Shown: positions 1 to 5,820, numbered from the stretch's first letter. The stretch: DNA of 7,508 nucleotides from Acidimicrobiaceae bacterium (GCA_003455715.1 DMQJ01000198.1:1-7508), one strand, 5' to 3'. The notes: generated from the sequence alone by a model not told the origin. Numbers and translations are program-made.

Positions 1-51
1 GTTTCTGGGGCTGAATCGTTGCGGTTTCCGCAACGATTCAGCCCCAGAAAC
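1..51. terminator. Perfect 24-bp inverted repeat with 3-nt loop; probable terminator or palindromic repeat
   Basis: Positions 1-24 (starting GTTTCTGGGGCTGAATC) are the exact reverse complement of 28-51, separated by TTT at 25-27 (AAA on the minus strand). It lies 30 bp downstream of the stop codon of the minus-strand gene, so its transcript would fold into a very stable hairpin after that gene. Whether a U-tract follows cannot be seen because the window begins here. It may end transcription from one or both sides, or be a member of a dispersed palindromic repeat family. The inverted repeat is directly visible; terminator function is inferred. Confidence 0.65.
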
Positions 52-63
52 CCTCGTGAGAAG

Positions 64-78
64 GATCAGCCCCAGAAG
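64..78. repeat. Third partial copy of the hairpin arm
   Basis: The segment GATCAGCCCCAGAAG repeats, with one missing T and one end difference, the arm GATTCAGCCCCAGAAA at 35-50. It lies between the hairpin and the stop codon of the minus-strand gene. It looks like a direct-repeat remnant of the same palindromic element, so the element may have duplicated or been copied partially. The shared core is CAGCCCCAGAA. Confidence 0.5.
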
Positions 79-81
79 CAG

Positions 82-786
82 CTAGGCGGCAGCAAGGAAC
101 TCTTGCCAGATGGCGGGGCCGTCGGGGTGGGCCATCACGCGCTGATGCAGCAACTCGCGCTGCACTTCGGCGACGAGCGCGGGCTGGTCGACGGTGGCCC
201 AGCGCACGAGACCGCCCCAGAAGCGCTCGATGAGTTCGCGGCCGGGGATAGTGCCGCCGTCGATGGTGCGGAACGTGACCGCCTCGCATTCGCCGAGGTA
301 CAGGCGCAACGAGCGGACGTGGATGTCTTCGTCGGCTCGAATGCGGTCGATGATCTCGGCAGCTTCGTCGGCCTGAGCGCGGCGACCCTCGAACAGGTCG
401 GGCGTGCGCAAGATGTCGATGCTGGCAGCGAAACCGATCTCGGCCCTGAACTCGATGACCAACAGGTTCATCAACAGCGAGAACAGACCCTCGATCTCGG
501 GCGGCAACTCGGGCATGAAGCGAGTGCCAGCTTCGGGACGGGCGATGTTCTCGGGCGGGTCGACGTCGGGATACGCGCCCGCACCGAACGCAAGGTCGCG
601 GGCAGCGAACCACATTGCGTCGTGGGCGCCGATGCCGGGCAGTTGGTAGAAGTGGTCCATCAGCAGCACACGGTCGAAGCCGGCTTCTTCGGCCGCCTTG
701 GCCTGGGCAACCACGCTCGGGAAGATGGCAGCCGGATCGGCGCCGGGGTAGGTGAAGTTGGGGATCTGGTAGCCGAGGCGGGTCAT
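82..786 (-). CDS. Fusion protein: LLM F420-oxidoreductase N-terminal fragment plus ferritin-like di-iron domain
   Basis: The protein has 234 residues from the ATG at 786-784. This start has AGGAGT (minus strand, 797-792) 5 nt upstream; an in-frame ATG 14 codons earlier has no such site. Residues 1-53 (LGYQIPNFTYPG, AAEEAGFDRVLLMDHFYQLPGIG) match the first beta-alpha-beta unit of luciferase-like F420-dependent oxidoreductases. The rest of the TIM barrel is absent, so F420 catalysis is unlikely. From about residue 58 the protein is helical and ferritin-like, with candidate metal ligands in the classic order: E112 or E116, E153xxH156, E184 or E187, and E211xxH214. That layout is known for di-iron carboxylate oxidases, ferritins and rubrerythrin-like proteins. 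There is no signal peptide or membrane segment, so it is probably cytoplasmic. It is divergent from the TetR and nitroreductase genes and probably TetR-controlled. The substrate is unknown. The LLM piece could be a deletion-fusion scar supplying promoter and start. The reading frame is sure; the two-part assignment is recalled family knowledge. Confidence 0.72.
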   Translation of the reverse strand: MTRLGYQIPNFTYPGADPAAIFPSVVAQAKAAEEAGFDRVLLMDHFYQLPGIGAHDAMWFAARDLAFGAGAYPDVDPPENIARPEAGTRFMPELPPEIEGLFSLLMNLLVIEFRAEIGFAASIDILRTPDLFEGRRAQADEAAEIIDRIRADEDIHVRSLRLYLGECEAVTFRTIDGGTIPGRELIERFWGGLVRWATVDQPALVAEVQRELLHQRVMAHPDGPAIWQEFLAAA

Positions 787-837
787 GGTGGACTCCTGTC
801 GAAGGTGAAGACTGCGGATGTCTGACATTTCGGAGTG

Positions 838-866
838 AATATGTCAGCCAGCGCAGGCTGACACAA
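838..866 (-). promoter_or_regulatory. Candidate promoter of the LLM/ferritin-like fusion gene
   Basis: On the minus strand TTGTGT (866-861) is a -35-like hexamer and CATATT (843-838) a -10-like hexamer, exactly 17 nt apart. The start site would fall near 830, leaving a leader of about 45 nt with AGGAGT before the ATG at 786. The palindrome at 842-863 fills the spacer, so a bound repressor would exclude polymerase. The hexamers match consensus only moderately and the assignment is inferred. Confidence 0.45.
842..863. promoter_or_regulatory. TetR-type operator palindrome between divergent genes
   Basis: The arms TGTCAGCC (842-849) and GGCTGACA (856-863) are perfect inverted repeats with a 6-nt centre (AGCGCA). 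This size and symmetry is typical of TetR-family operators. The site lies 11 bp before the TetR ATG and inside the candidate promoters for both directions. Extra half-sites TGACA or TGTCA occur nearby at 823-828 paired with 841-846, and at 878-882 paired with 894-898, so binding may be cooperative or extended. The symmetry is seen directly; the assignment to the adjacent TetR is inferred from proximity. Confidence 0.65.
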
Positions 867-874
867 TCGCACGA

Positions 875-1483
875 ATGTGTCAAGCTGGTGTCGTGACACG
901 CAGCGCCCGCGAAGAGACCGTGGCCGACATCTGTTCGGCCGCCATCGCGGTGTTCGGTGCTCAGGGTTTCGCCGGCACTTCGATGGCCGACATCGCCCGA
1001 GCAGCGGGCATGTCGCGGCCAGCGCTGTACCAGTACTTCGACAACAAGCGCGACGTGTTCACGTCGGCCTTCGTGCAGCTGTTCGAGCAGCACGCGTCGC
1101 GAGCGTTGGCCGAGCTCTCCGCGCCAGGCCCAGCCGCCGAACGGCTCGATGCATTTCTGCAGCGGTTCGACGGCGACTTGTGGCAACGGTTGGCCGCGTC
1201 GCCTCATGCCGACGAGTTGATGAGCGCGAAAGACGATGCGCTCGCCGCTGAGTTGGCGGGGGTGCGCACACGGTTGGCGGAGGGCTTGGCCACTTACCTC
1301 GCCCGACTGCGGCCCGGGCGCAGCGCGGCGGCCCGGCGCCAGCGCGAAGGCTGGGTCGACCTGTTGCGCATGTCGCCGTTGGGTTTCAAGGTCGACATCC
1401 CCTCCGTGGCCACGTACCGCCACCGGCTGAGCGCCTTGGCGCACAGCGTGGCCGCCGCTGTCTGCGAGGATCGAGTTCCATGA
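875..1483 (+). CDS. TetR/AcrR-family transcriptional regulator
   Basis: 202 residues from ATG 875. The N-terminal helix-turn-helix is clear: TVADICSAAIAVFGAQGF, then TSMADIARAAGMS, then the recognition helix with SRPALYQYF and NKRDVF (about residues 15-62), which is the family signature. The remaining 140 residues form the variable helical ligand and dimer domain, whose ligand cannot be read. CACAAT (862-867) lies 7 nt before the ATG, consistent with leaderless transcription; a GTG at 893 (196 residues) is the alternative start, and neither has a good ribosome site. The stop overlaps the next gene's ATG (ATGA), so the two are co-transcribed. It probably represses itself, the nitroreductase-family gene and the divergent fusion gene through the palindrome at 842-863. 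Confidence 0.9.
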   Translation: MCQAGVVTRSAREETVADICSAAIAVFGAQGFAGTSMADIARAAGMSRPALYQYFDNKRDVFTSAFVQLFEQHASRALAELSAPGPAAERLDAFLQRFDGDLWQRLAASPHADELMSAKDDALAAELAGVRTRLAEGLATYLARLRPGRSAAARRQREGWVDLLRMSPLGFKVDIPSVATYRHRLSALAHSVAAAVCEDRVP

Positions 1484-1893
1484 GCGACACGAACGACTTC
1501 AACCAGCGCGTCATCGACGAGTTCCGGGCCAACGACGGCGTGGTCACCATCCTGTTCGAGGGCGCACCCGTGATGCTGCTCACCCATCGCGGCGCCAAAT
1601 CCGGCAAGGAGTACACCTGCCCGCTCGTGTACACACGCGACGGCGACCGCCTGGTGATCATCGCCTCCAAGGGAGGGGCACCCGACAACCCGCAGTGGTT
1701 CCACAACCTGGTGGCCAACCCCGACGTGACCGTGGAGGTGGGCACCGAGCGATACGCGGCCCGTGCCACCGTGGCCGAGGGCGCTGAGCGCGAGCGTCTC
1801 TACGCCGCCCAGGCCGCCGTGATGCCGTTCTTCAACGACTACGCCCAGAAGACCACTCGCGAGATCCCCGTCATCGTCCTCACCCCGGCCTGA
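1480..1893 (+). CDS. Nitroreductase-family deazaflavin (F420)-dependent oxidoreductase, Ddn type
   Basis: 137 residues, a complete small split-barrel protein of the usual Ddn/FDOR-A length. The signature LLTHRGAKSGKEYTCPLVY (residues 33-51), then SKGGAPDNPQWFHNLVANP (63-81) and the C-terminal MPFFNDYAQKTTREIPVIVL, are the F420-contacting and core segments of this family. Known members use reduced F420 to reduce quinones, unsaturated compounds or nitroaromatics, often at the membrane. The exact substrate here is not readable. The ATG overlaps the TetR stop by 4 nt, and GAGGA (1466-1470) is 9 nt upstream. It is the likely effector gene of the TetR operon. Its presence implies that the host makes F420. 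Confidence 0.92.
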   Translation: MSDTNDFNQRVIDEFRANDGVVTILFEGAPVMLLTHRGAKSGKEYTCPLVYTRDGDRLVIIASKGGAPDNPQWFHNLVANPDVTVEVGTERYAARATVAEGAERERLYAAQAAVMPFFNDYAQKTTREIPVIVLTPA

Positions 1894-1907
1894 CCCGCAC
1901 CTGACCC

Positions 1908-2015
1908 CAAAGTCGGCGCTCGCGCCGCACCTCACGCGGTCTCAACGCCAACAATGCCCGCCCCAACCCAAAGTTGGCGTTCATACCGCACCTCACGCGG
2001 TCTCAACGCCGACAA
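1908..2015. repeat. Two tandem 47-bp hairpin-forming repeats
   Basis: Copy 1 (1908-1954) and copy 2 (1969-2015) match at 41 of 47 positions by hand count, with 14 bp between them (61-bp period). Each has a nested dyad. The inner arms CCGC and GCGG surround the loop ACCTCAC. The outer arms in copy 2 are GTTGGCGTT (1973-1981) and AACGCCGAC (2005-2013), pairing fully with one G-U. Copy 1 has two mismatches in its outer arms, but its right arm AACGCCAAC (1944-1952) is the exact complement of copy 2's left arm. They fill the gap between the FDOR gene and the ACT-domain gene. They could be REP-like extragenic elements or terminator/attenuator hairpins; no U-tract is present. Confidence 0.7.
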
Positions 2016-2023
2016 ACGGGGGG

Positions 2024-2036
2024 TAGGGTCGGGGGG
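2024..2036 (+). promoter_or_regulatory. Leaderless-type -10 box for the ACT-domain gene
   Basis: TAGGGT (2024-2029) fits TANNNT and is followed by seven bases (C and six G) and then the ATG at 2037. This is the spacing expected when transcription starts at the start codon. No convincing -35 hexamer is seen, and the G-run could be misread as a ribosome site although it abuts the ATG. Function is inferred. Confidence 0.5.
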
Positions 2037-2549
2037 ATGACGACGGTGGTGCTCACGGCGATCGGCGACGACCGGCCAGGTCTCGTCGAGTCGCTTGCCG
2101 GGCTGATTTCCGAGCACGGCGGCAGTTGGAATCGCAGCGAGATGGCTCGCCTCGGCGGCAAGTTCGCCGGCATCGTGGAAGCCACACTGCCCGACGAGGC
2201 CATCGACTCGATGCAGGCGGGCCTTGAGGCGCTGGCAGCAAAAGGCCTGCACACCACCCTCTCGGTCACCGACATCGCCGACGAGCCCGCGGGCGCGCGG
2301 GTGTTCCTGTCGATGGTCGGCACCGACCAGCCCGGGCTGGTGCACGCCGTGGCCAGCGCGCTCGCCGCCATCGGGGCCAGCATCGAAGAGTTGGGCACCG
2401 CCATCTCGGAAGCACCCATGGCCGGCGGCACGATGTTCGAAGCAACAGCTGTGGTGGTGCTGCCCGACGGAGTGAGCCTGCACGATGTGCGCGACCGCCT
2501 CGAAGCGCTCGCGAGCCATCTGATGGTCGACATCGACATCGAGGGCTAA
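2037..2549 (+). CDS. Double ACT-domain protein, GcvR-like
   Basis: 170 residues from ATG 2037. An upstream in-frame ATG at 1974 would read through the tandem repeat and adds non-ACT sequence, so it is rejected. Two ACT domains are visible: residues 4-78, with GDDRPGLVESLAGLISEHGG, and 88-170, with GTDQPGLVHAVASALAAIG. The paired DRPGLV and DQPGLV motifs are the ligand-binding turns between strand 1 and helix 1. This layout matches GcvR, which in enterobacteria senses glycine and modulates the glycine-cleavage activator. In actinobacteria homologues are annotated the same way, but no GcvA partner is visible here, so the role is open (amino-acid sensing is likely). The phosphoesterase gene follows after 7 bp. 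Confidence 0.85.
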   Translation: MTTVVLTAIGDDRPGLVESLAGLISEHGGSWNRSEMARLGGKFAGIVEATLPDEAIDSMQAGLEALAAKGLHTTLSVTDIADEPAGARVFLSMVGTDQPGLVHAVASALAAIGASIEELGTAISEAPMAGGTMFEATAVVVLPDGVSLHDVRDRLEALASHLMVDIDIEG

Positions 2550-2556
2550 CCCACAC

Positions 2557-3672
2557 GTGAAGACACCGAGCGCCCACCATTCATGGCGTCGAAGCGTCGG
2601 CCTCATGGTGGCGTTGGCTGCGGTGATGCCGTTCGTCGGGCGTGGGGTGGGCTCGTCGGCGGGGTCGACCTTTCACTTCGCACTCATCGGCGACCTGCCG
2701 TACACCAGCGCCGACTCGGCCAACATGCCGGCCTTCGTCGCCGACATCAACAACGACGCGCAGGTGACGTTCGTAGCGCATGCGGGCGACATCAAGAACG
2801 GCAGCACCACGTGTGCCACCACCGAGTTGCAGACACGGTTCGATCAGTTCCAGGCGTTCGACGACGCCTTCTGGTACACACCGGGCGACAACGAGTGGAC
2901 CGACTGCCATCGCGCCACTCCAGCCTCCAACCCGCTCGAGCGCTTGGCGGCGCTGCGGGGAATCTTCTACCCGAACCCGGCGGAGACCACCGGCGGCACG
3001 CCTCGGCCGGTCGAGTCGCAGGCCTCCGACCCGACGCACTCGGCGTTCGTGGAGAACACGATGTTCCACGAGCAGTGTGTCACCTTCGGCGCCATCCACG
3101 TGGTGGGCAGCGGCAACGGCACTGAGGCGTGGGTGGGTGAGACCGCGTCGCAGACCCAGGAGCGTGAGGCGGCCGTGACTGCACGATCCGCTGCCAATGT
3201 GGCGTGGATCGACGAGGTGTTCGACACCGCCATCGCCAGGGGCAGCGAGGGCGTGTTCCTACTGATGCAGGCCGCTCCCTCGAGTTCGGCCCCGTTCAGC
3301 GCGGTGAGGACGAAGATCGTCGCCCGCGCGCAGGCGTTCGGTGGGCCGGTCATCGTCGCCCACGGCGATGGCCACGTGTACACGGTTACCCCCAACTACC
3401 TCGGCCTCACCAACGTCACCCGTTGGGAAACCTATGGCGCGACGGGCGCCACCAATCAGTGGATCAAGGTGGAAGCCGATTGCGACTCGCCATCGATCTT
3501 CAGCCACACGGTGGTCACCACCGGCAGCACACCGACCACGACCTCAACGAGCAGCAGCACATCGACATCGTCGACCACCTCCACCACCGTGCCCGCGCCC
3601 CTGCCGATCGGCGTTGCCACGGCCATCGAGCCCGCGGTGAGGGTCGACCTGACCACCACGACCGAGGGCTAG
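2557..3672 (+). CDS. Secreted calcineurin-like metallophosphoesterase family protein with Ser/Thr-rich tail
   Basis: 371 residues from GTG 2557, 7 bp after the ACT gene; GAGGG lies at 2541-2545. An ATG at 2605 is an alternative start but would remove the basic n-region. Residues 10-36 form a signal peptide (WRRSVG, then a hydrophobic stretch, then SSAGS); the twin Arg makes Tat export possible. Metal-site motifs occur in calcineurin order: GDLPY (D46), GDIKNG (D78), PGDNE (D111, N112, E113), HVVGS (H181) and HGDGH (H269, H273). The usual DxH and GNHE are replaced by GDxPY and GDNE, as in a known subgroup of uncharacterised phosphoesterases. Residues 321-345 are nearly all Ser and Thr, ending in PAP, followed by about 25 residues without a membrane anchor or LPxTG. 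It probably acts outside the membrane; the substrate is unknown. Confidence 0.85.
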   Translation: MKTPSAHHSWRRSVGLMVALAAVMPFVGRGVGSSAGSTFHFALIGDLPYTSADSANMPAFVADINNDAQVTFVAHAGDIKNGSTTCATTELQTRFDQFQAFDDAFWYTPGDNEWTDCHRATPASNPLERLAALRGIFYPNPAETTGGTPRPVESQASDPTHSAFVENTMFHEQCVTFGAIHVVGSGNGTEAWVGETASQTQEREAAVTARSAANVAWIDEVFDTAIARGSEGVFLLMQAAPSSSAPFSAVRTKIVARAQAFGGPVIVAHGDGHVYTVTPNYLGLTNVTRWETYGATGATNQWIKVEADCDSPSIFSHTVVTTGSTPTTTSTSSSTSTSSTTSTTVPAPLPIGVATAIEPAVRVDLTTTTEG

Positions 3673-3683
3673 ACACGGGCCCA

Positions 3684-4064
3684 TCACCCTCCCGACGCGG
3701 CGAACTCCTGCCACTCCGCATCGGTCCAGTGACCACGGAGTTCGGCGGTGATGAAGTCGGCGGTCCATCGCACCATGTCGATCCACGGCAGGTCGGCCGA
3801 CATCATCTCCGTGTAGGCCACGCCGTCGAGCAGCAGGGCCACGTCGCCCATCCCGACGGTGACCTCGGTGACGTCATCGCCTCCTCCGCCCACGTCGTCG
3901 ACGCCGAGGGTGATGCCGAACCGCATCTCCACCATCATCAGGTCTTCGAGTTCCCAACGAGGCGCCCCTTCCCCGCCGAGCACCTGGTCGCTCATGATGC
4001 CCAACACGGTTGCCAGCGCGGCGCGGGCATCGCCCGTGAGTTCGATGGTCCGTGGCAGGTGCAC
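3684..4064 (-). CDS. Small acidic protein of unknown function
   Basis: 126 residues from GTG 4064; the ATG at 3995 (103 residues) is an alternative start. The family is not recognised. It contains ELTGDARAALATVLGIM (helical), WELEDLMMVEMRFGITLGV (50s region, amphipathic), a Gly/Asp-rich turn (VDDVGGGGDD), VTVGMGDVALLLDGVAY, and a Trp-rich C-terminus (LPWIDMVRW, GHWTDAEWQEF). It has no signal peptide or membrane segment. The composition looks like a real soluble protein, and the opposite strand frame is rich in Pro, Arg and Ser, as a shadow would be. It converges on the phosphoesterase gene (11-bp gap) and diverges from the DinB-like gene (57-bp gap). No good ribosome site supports the GTG, so the start is uncertain. 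Confidence 0.6.
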   Translation of the reverse strand: MHLPRTIELTGDARAALATVLGIMSDQVLGGEGAPRWELEDLMMVEMRFGITLGVDDVGGGGDDVTEVTVGMGDVALLLDGVAYTEMMSADLPWIDMVRWTADFITAELRGHWTDAEWQEFAASGG

Positions 4065-4121
4065 GGGCCGATGCTGGCACGGTGGTGCATCGCCTGCTCG
4101 GTCGGGCGCGAGGATGACGCC

Positions 4122-4652
4122 ATGAATCGCATCGAGATCGAGATCAAGCTGAACCGCGACCGCTCGTGGCTGTTGGAGAAGTTGGCCGCGATGAGCGACG
4201 ACGAGTTGCGGGCGCCGCGCACGTTCAGCGAGAACGACCCCGACAGCCGGTGGTCGCACCTCGATCACTTCGTGCACACGTCGCTCATCGAGCGCAACTG
4301 GAACGAGATGTTCCGCCGTCACCTCCGGGGCGAGCGAGGCATGGAACGCCGCGTGCGCGACGACGGGTCGCCGCAGTCGATGGACGAGATCATGGCGGGC
4401 ATCCACGCCTGGACCGAGGAGTGGAAGCGTGAGCACTCGGGCAAGCCGCTCGACGAGTTGGTGCGCATCGGCCTCGCCATCCGCGCCGACACGCTCGCCC
4501 TGTTGGCCGAGTTGAGCGACGAGGAACTCGCCTCGAAGATCCCTGGCGCCCCGTGGGCCGACGGCACAGTGGGCGGCATCATGGCCGCCAACGCCGACCA
4601 CGGTCGCATGCACTGGGCTTGGGCCACCGAAGACCCCGTACACAACGCCTGA
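4122..4652 (+). CDS. DinB/ClbS-like four-helix metalloprotein
   Basis: 176 residues from ATG 4122, with GAGG about 8 nt upstream. The DinB superfamily fold is suggested by length and by the metal triad. A helix-2 histidine lies in WSHLDHFVHTSLIERNW (H49 most likely, with H46 and H52 near), and the C-terminal helix has DHGRMHW (H160xxxH164). Known relatives include DinB proteins, mycothiol-dependent maleylpyruvate isomerases and bacillithiol transferases. Actinobacteria use mycothiol, so thiol transfer is conceivable but not shown. The intervening region 85-140 is helical (MDEIMAGIHAWTEEWKREH, ADTLALLAELSDEEL). It is a single-gene unit, divergent from the small acidic protein and convergent with the membrane protein. 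Confidence 0.8.
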   Translation: MNRIEIEIKLNRDRSWLLEKLAAMSDDELRAPRTFSENDPDSRWSHLDHFVHTSLIERNWNEMFRRHLRGERGMERRVRDDGSPQSMDEIMAGIHAWTEEWKREHSGKPLDELVRIGLAIRADTLALLAELSDEELASKIPGAPWADGTVGGIMAANADHGRMHWAWATEDPVHNA

Positions 4653-4669
4653 TTATTCGCAATCCCCGG

Positions 4670-4694
4670 AAGCGACCTCGCCCAGTCGTCGCTT
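4670..4694. terminator. Weak hairpin between convergent genes
   Basis: AAGCGAC (4670-4676) and GTCGCTT (4688-4694) are perfect complements around an 11-nt loop. The right arm overlaps the TAA stop (4695-4693) of the minus-strand membrane gene. Its position between convergent stops suits a bidirectional terminator, but there is no U-tract on either strand and a 7-bp stem is modest. Confidence 0.3.
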
Positions 4695-5820
4695 AGAGCA
4701 ATGCCAGCCACGCTGCGACAGTCGAGACCGCCGGCGAGGCCACCGTGATCGGCAATCGCCGGAGGAGTTCGACACTGTCCGGCGAACCATGATGCGCCAG
4801 CACCTGTTGGCGGAGTTGAAGCAGAGACAGCATCTGCAATGGCTTGTTCACGTCGGTCGACTCAACGTCGCCGGAGATGCCGTTCACGAGCGGCTTGATC
4901 GCATCGGAGAGTTCCGCCAAGTAGGTGTCGCGCTCTCGCCTCCCTCTGGACGCAAGGTCGAGGGCTGGCAACACGGTCATCAACACGGTGGTGGTACCGA
5001 TGACAGCCATCACCGAGACCAGAAGGGTGTTGCGCGGAAACTCGGATCTCAGGGTTCCAGCGCGCAGGCCCGGAAGAAGAAACACTCCACCCAGCCCGAA
5101 GATGAAGGCGCTCCGAAAGGCGAACGTCGACAGCGCGCTCGAAGTCGGACCCGCGCCGGGCGACAACGGGCTCCTTCCTGGGTCGGCGGGGCGTTGGGCA
5201 ACCACTCTCACGATCACGATGGAGCGGTAGCCCGCCCACAAGCCACGGCCTGCGGTGACACCTCCGAGGATCAATACCAACGACGCCACCAACTGTCGCG
5301 GCGTGCTGGTGAGAGCCAGCGACTCGGCGAGGTTCGACTCGGTCCACGGTGTTGGCGCGATCAGCATGATCGGAACAACGACCAAGAGTGCGGGCACGAC
5401 TCGCCCTGGGTGAGCGAGCCGCGACAACAACGACTCATCCTCGGGATCGCCCTGCGGGCGCACACTCTGCAGCGCATCAGCGAGCTGCTCGAGCAGCGCC
5501 TCCCAGCGAACGACCAATAGCGGCCCCACGAGAAGCCACAGCGATGAGAATGCAACCGCCACCGCGCGCCAACCGCTATCGGCCATCGTCGACGTCCAAC
5601 CAACAGCGAGAGTGAACGATAGGAGGTGGACCACCCCGAGGGCCGGACGCTCGATGACGAACCGCCCGCGCCGGCGTCTGAGCCGTGGGTACGCGGACCG
5701 ACTGTGCAACGCGCGATCGAAACTCAGGGGCGACTTCACTCCGGCACACCGTATCCAGTCTCCGGCGCCATCCGAATACTCAACCATCTGGTCGACGAAC
5801 GAGCCGACAGGCTGATACAT
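4693..5820 (-). CDS. Multi-pass membrane protein of unknown function
   Basis: 375 residues if started at ATG 5820 (weak TTGAGA just upstream). Other possible starts are ATG 5787 and GTG 5739, and the first 45 residues look poorly conserved. Hydrophobic segments are seen near residues 58-76, 85-104, 140-157, 177-198, 234-251, 264-287 and 357-375, so about seven membrane passes. A charged, Arg-rich stretch (YPRLRRRRGRF) precedes the first. A soluble region (about 290-355, SRGRRERDTYLAELSDAIK, LQLRQQVLAHHG) separates the last two. There is no catalytic motif and the family is not recognised. Hand counts show parts of the gene with lower G+C (one 60-base line near 55%) than neighbouring genes, which could mean relaxed codon choice or transfer. 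It is divergent from the ArsR gene, and ArsR-like palindromes overlap its start region. Confidence 0.7.
   Translation of the reverse strand: MYQPVGSFVDQMVEYSDGAGDWIRCAGVKSPLSFDRALHSRSAYPRLRRRRGRFVIERPALGVVHLLSFTLAVGWTSTMADSGWRAVAVAFSSLWLLVGPLLVVRWEALLEQLADALQSVRPQGDPEDESLLSRLAHPGRVVPALLVVVPIMLIAPTPWTESNLAESLALTSTPRQLVASLVLILGGVTAGRGLWAGYRSIVIVRVVAQRPADPGRSPLSPGAGPTSSALSTFAFRSAFIFGLGGVFLLPGLRAGTLRSEFPRNTLLVSVMAVIGTTTVLMTVLPALDLASRGRRERDTYLAELSDAIKPLVNGISGDVESTDVNKPLQMLSLLQLRQQVLAHHGSPDSVELLRRLPITVASPAVSTVAAWLALL
5780..5795. promoter_or_regulatory. Second ArsR-operator-like palindrome, inside the membrane gene start region
   Basis: TCAACC (5780-5785), ATCT, GGTCGA (5790-5795) matches the main site at 5823-5838 in its arms, except for C in place of T in the right arm. 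The start-to-start distance is 43 bp, about four helical turns, so dimers on both sites would face the same side. It lies within the first codons of the membrane gene if that gene starts at 5820, or at its start if ATG 5787 is used. Confidence 0.4.

Noticed and set aside
19..825. Open plus-strand frame opposite the LLM/ferritin-like gene
   Set aside because: Antisense shadow of that gene; composition is low-complexity (Gly, Val, Asp, Gln) and there is no ribosome site.
38..1444. Very long open frame on the minus strand across the fusion gene and TetR
   Set aside because: It is Arg/His/Pro-rich, has no recognisable domain, and overlaps two well-supported genes in other frames; typical of a GC-rich shadow frame.
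1908..2015. CRISPR-like repeat array
   Set aside because: Only two copies, a 14-bp spacer, internal dyads and no cas genes nearby.
1932..2606. Minus-strand frame opposite the ACT gene
   Set aside because: Shadow of the double ACT-domain gene; no start signal and no recognisable motif.
3204..4121. N-terminal extension of the DinB-like gene in frame
   Set aside because: It runs through the phosphoesterase and the opposite-strand gene with Arg/His/Pro-rich sequence; the ATG at 4122 with GAGG upstream and a domain start there is the real beginning.
4789..5520. Plus-strand frame opposite the membrane protein
   Set aside because: Gln/His/Arg-rich without a domain, while the minus strand shows clear periodic hydrophobic segments.
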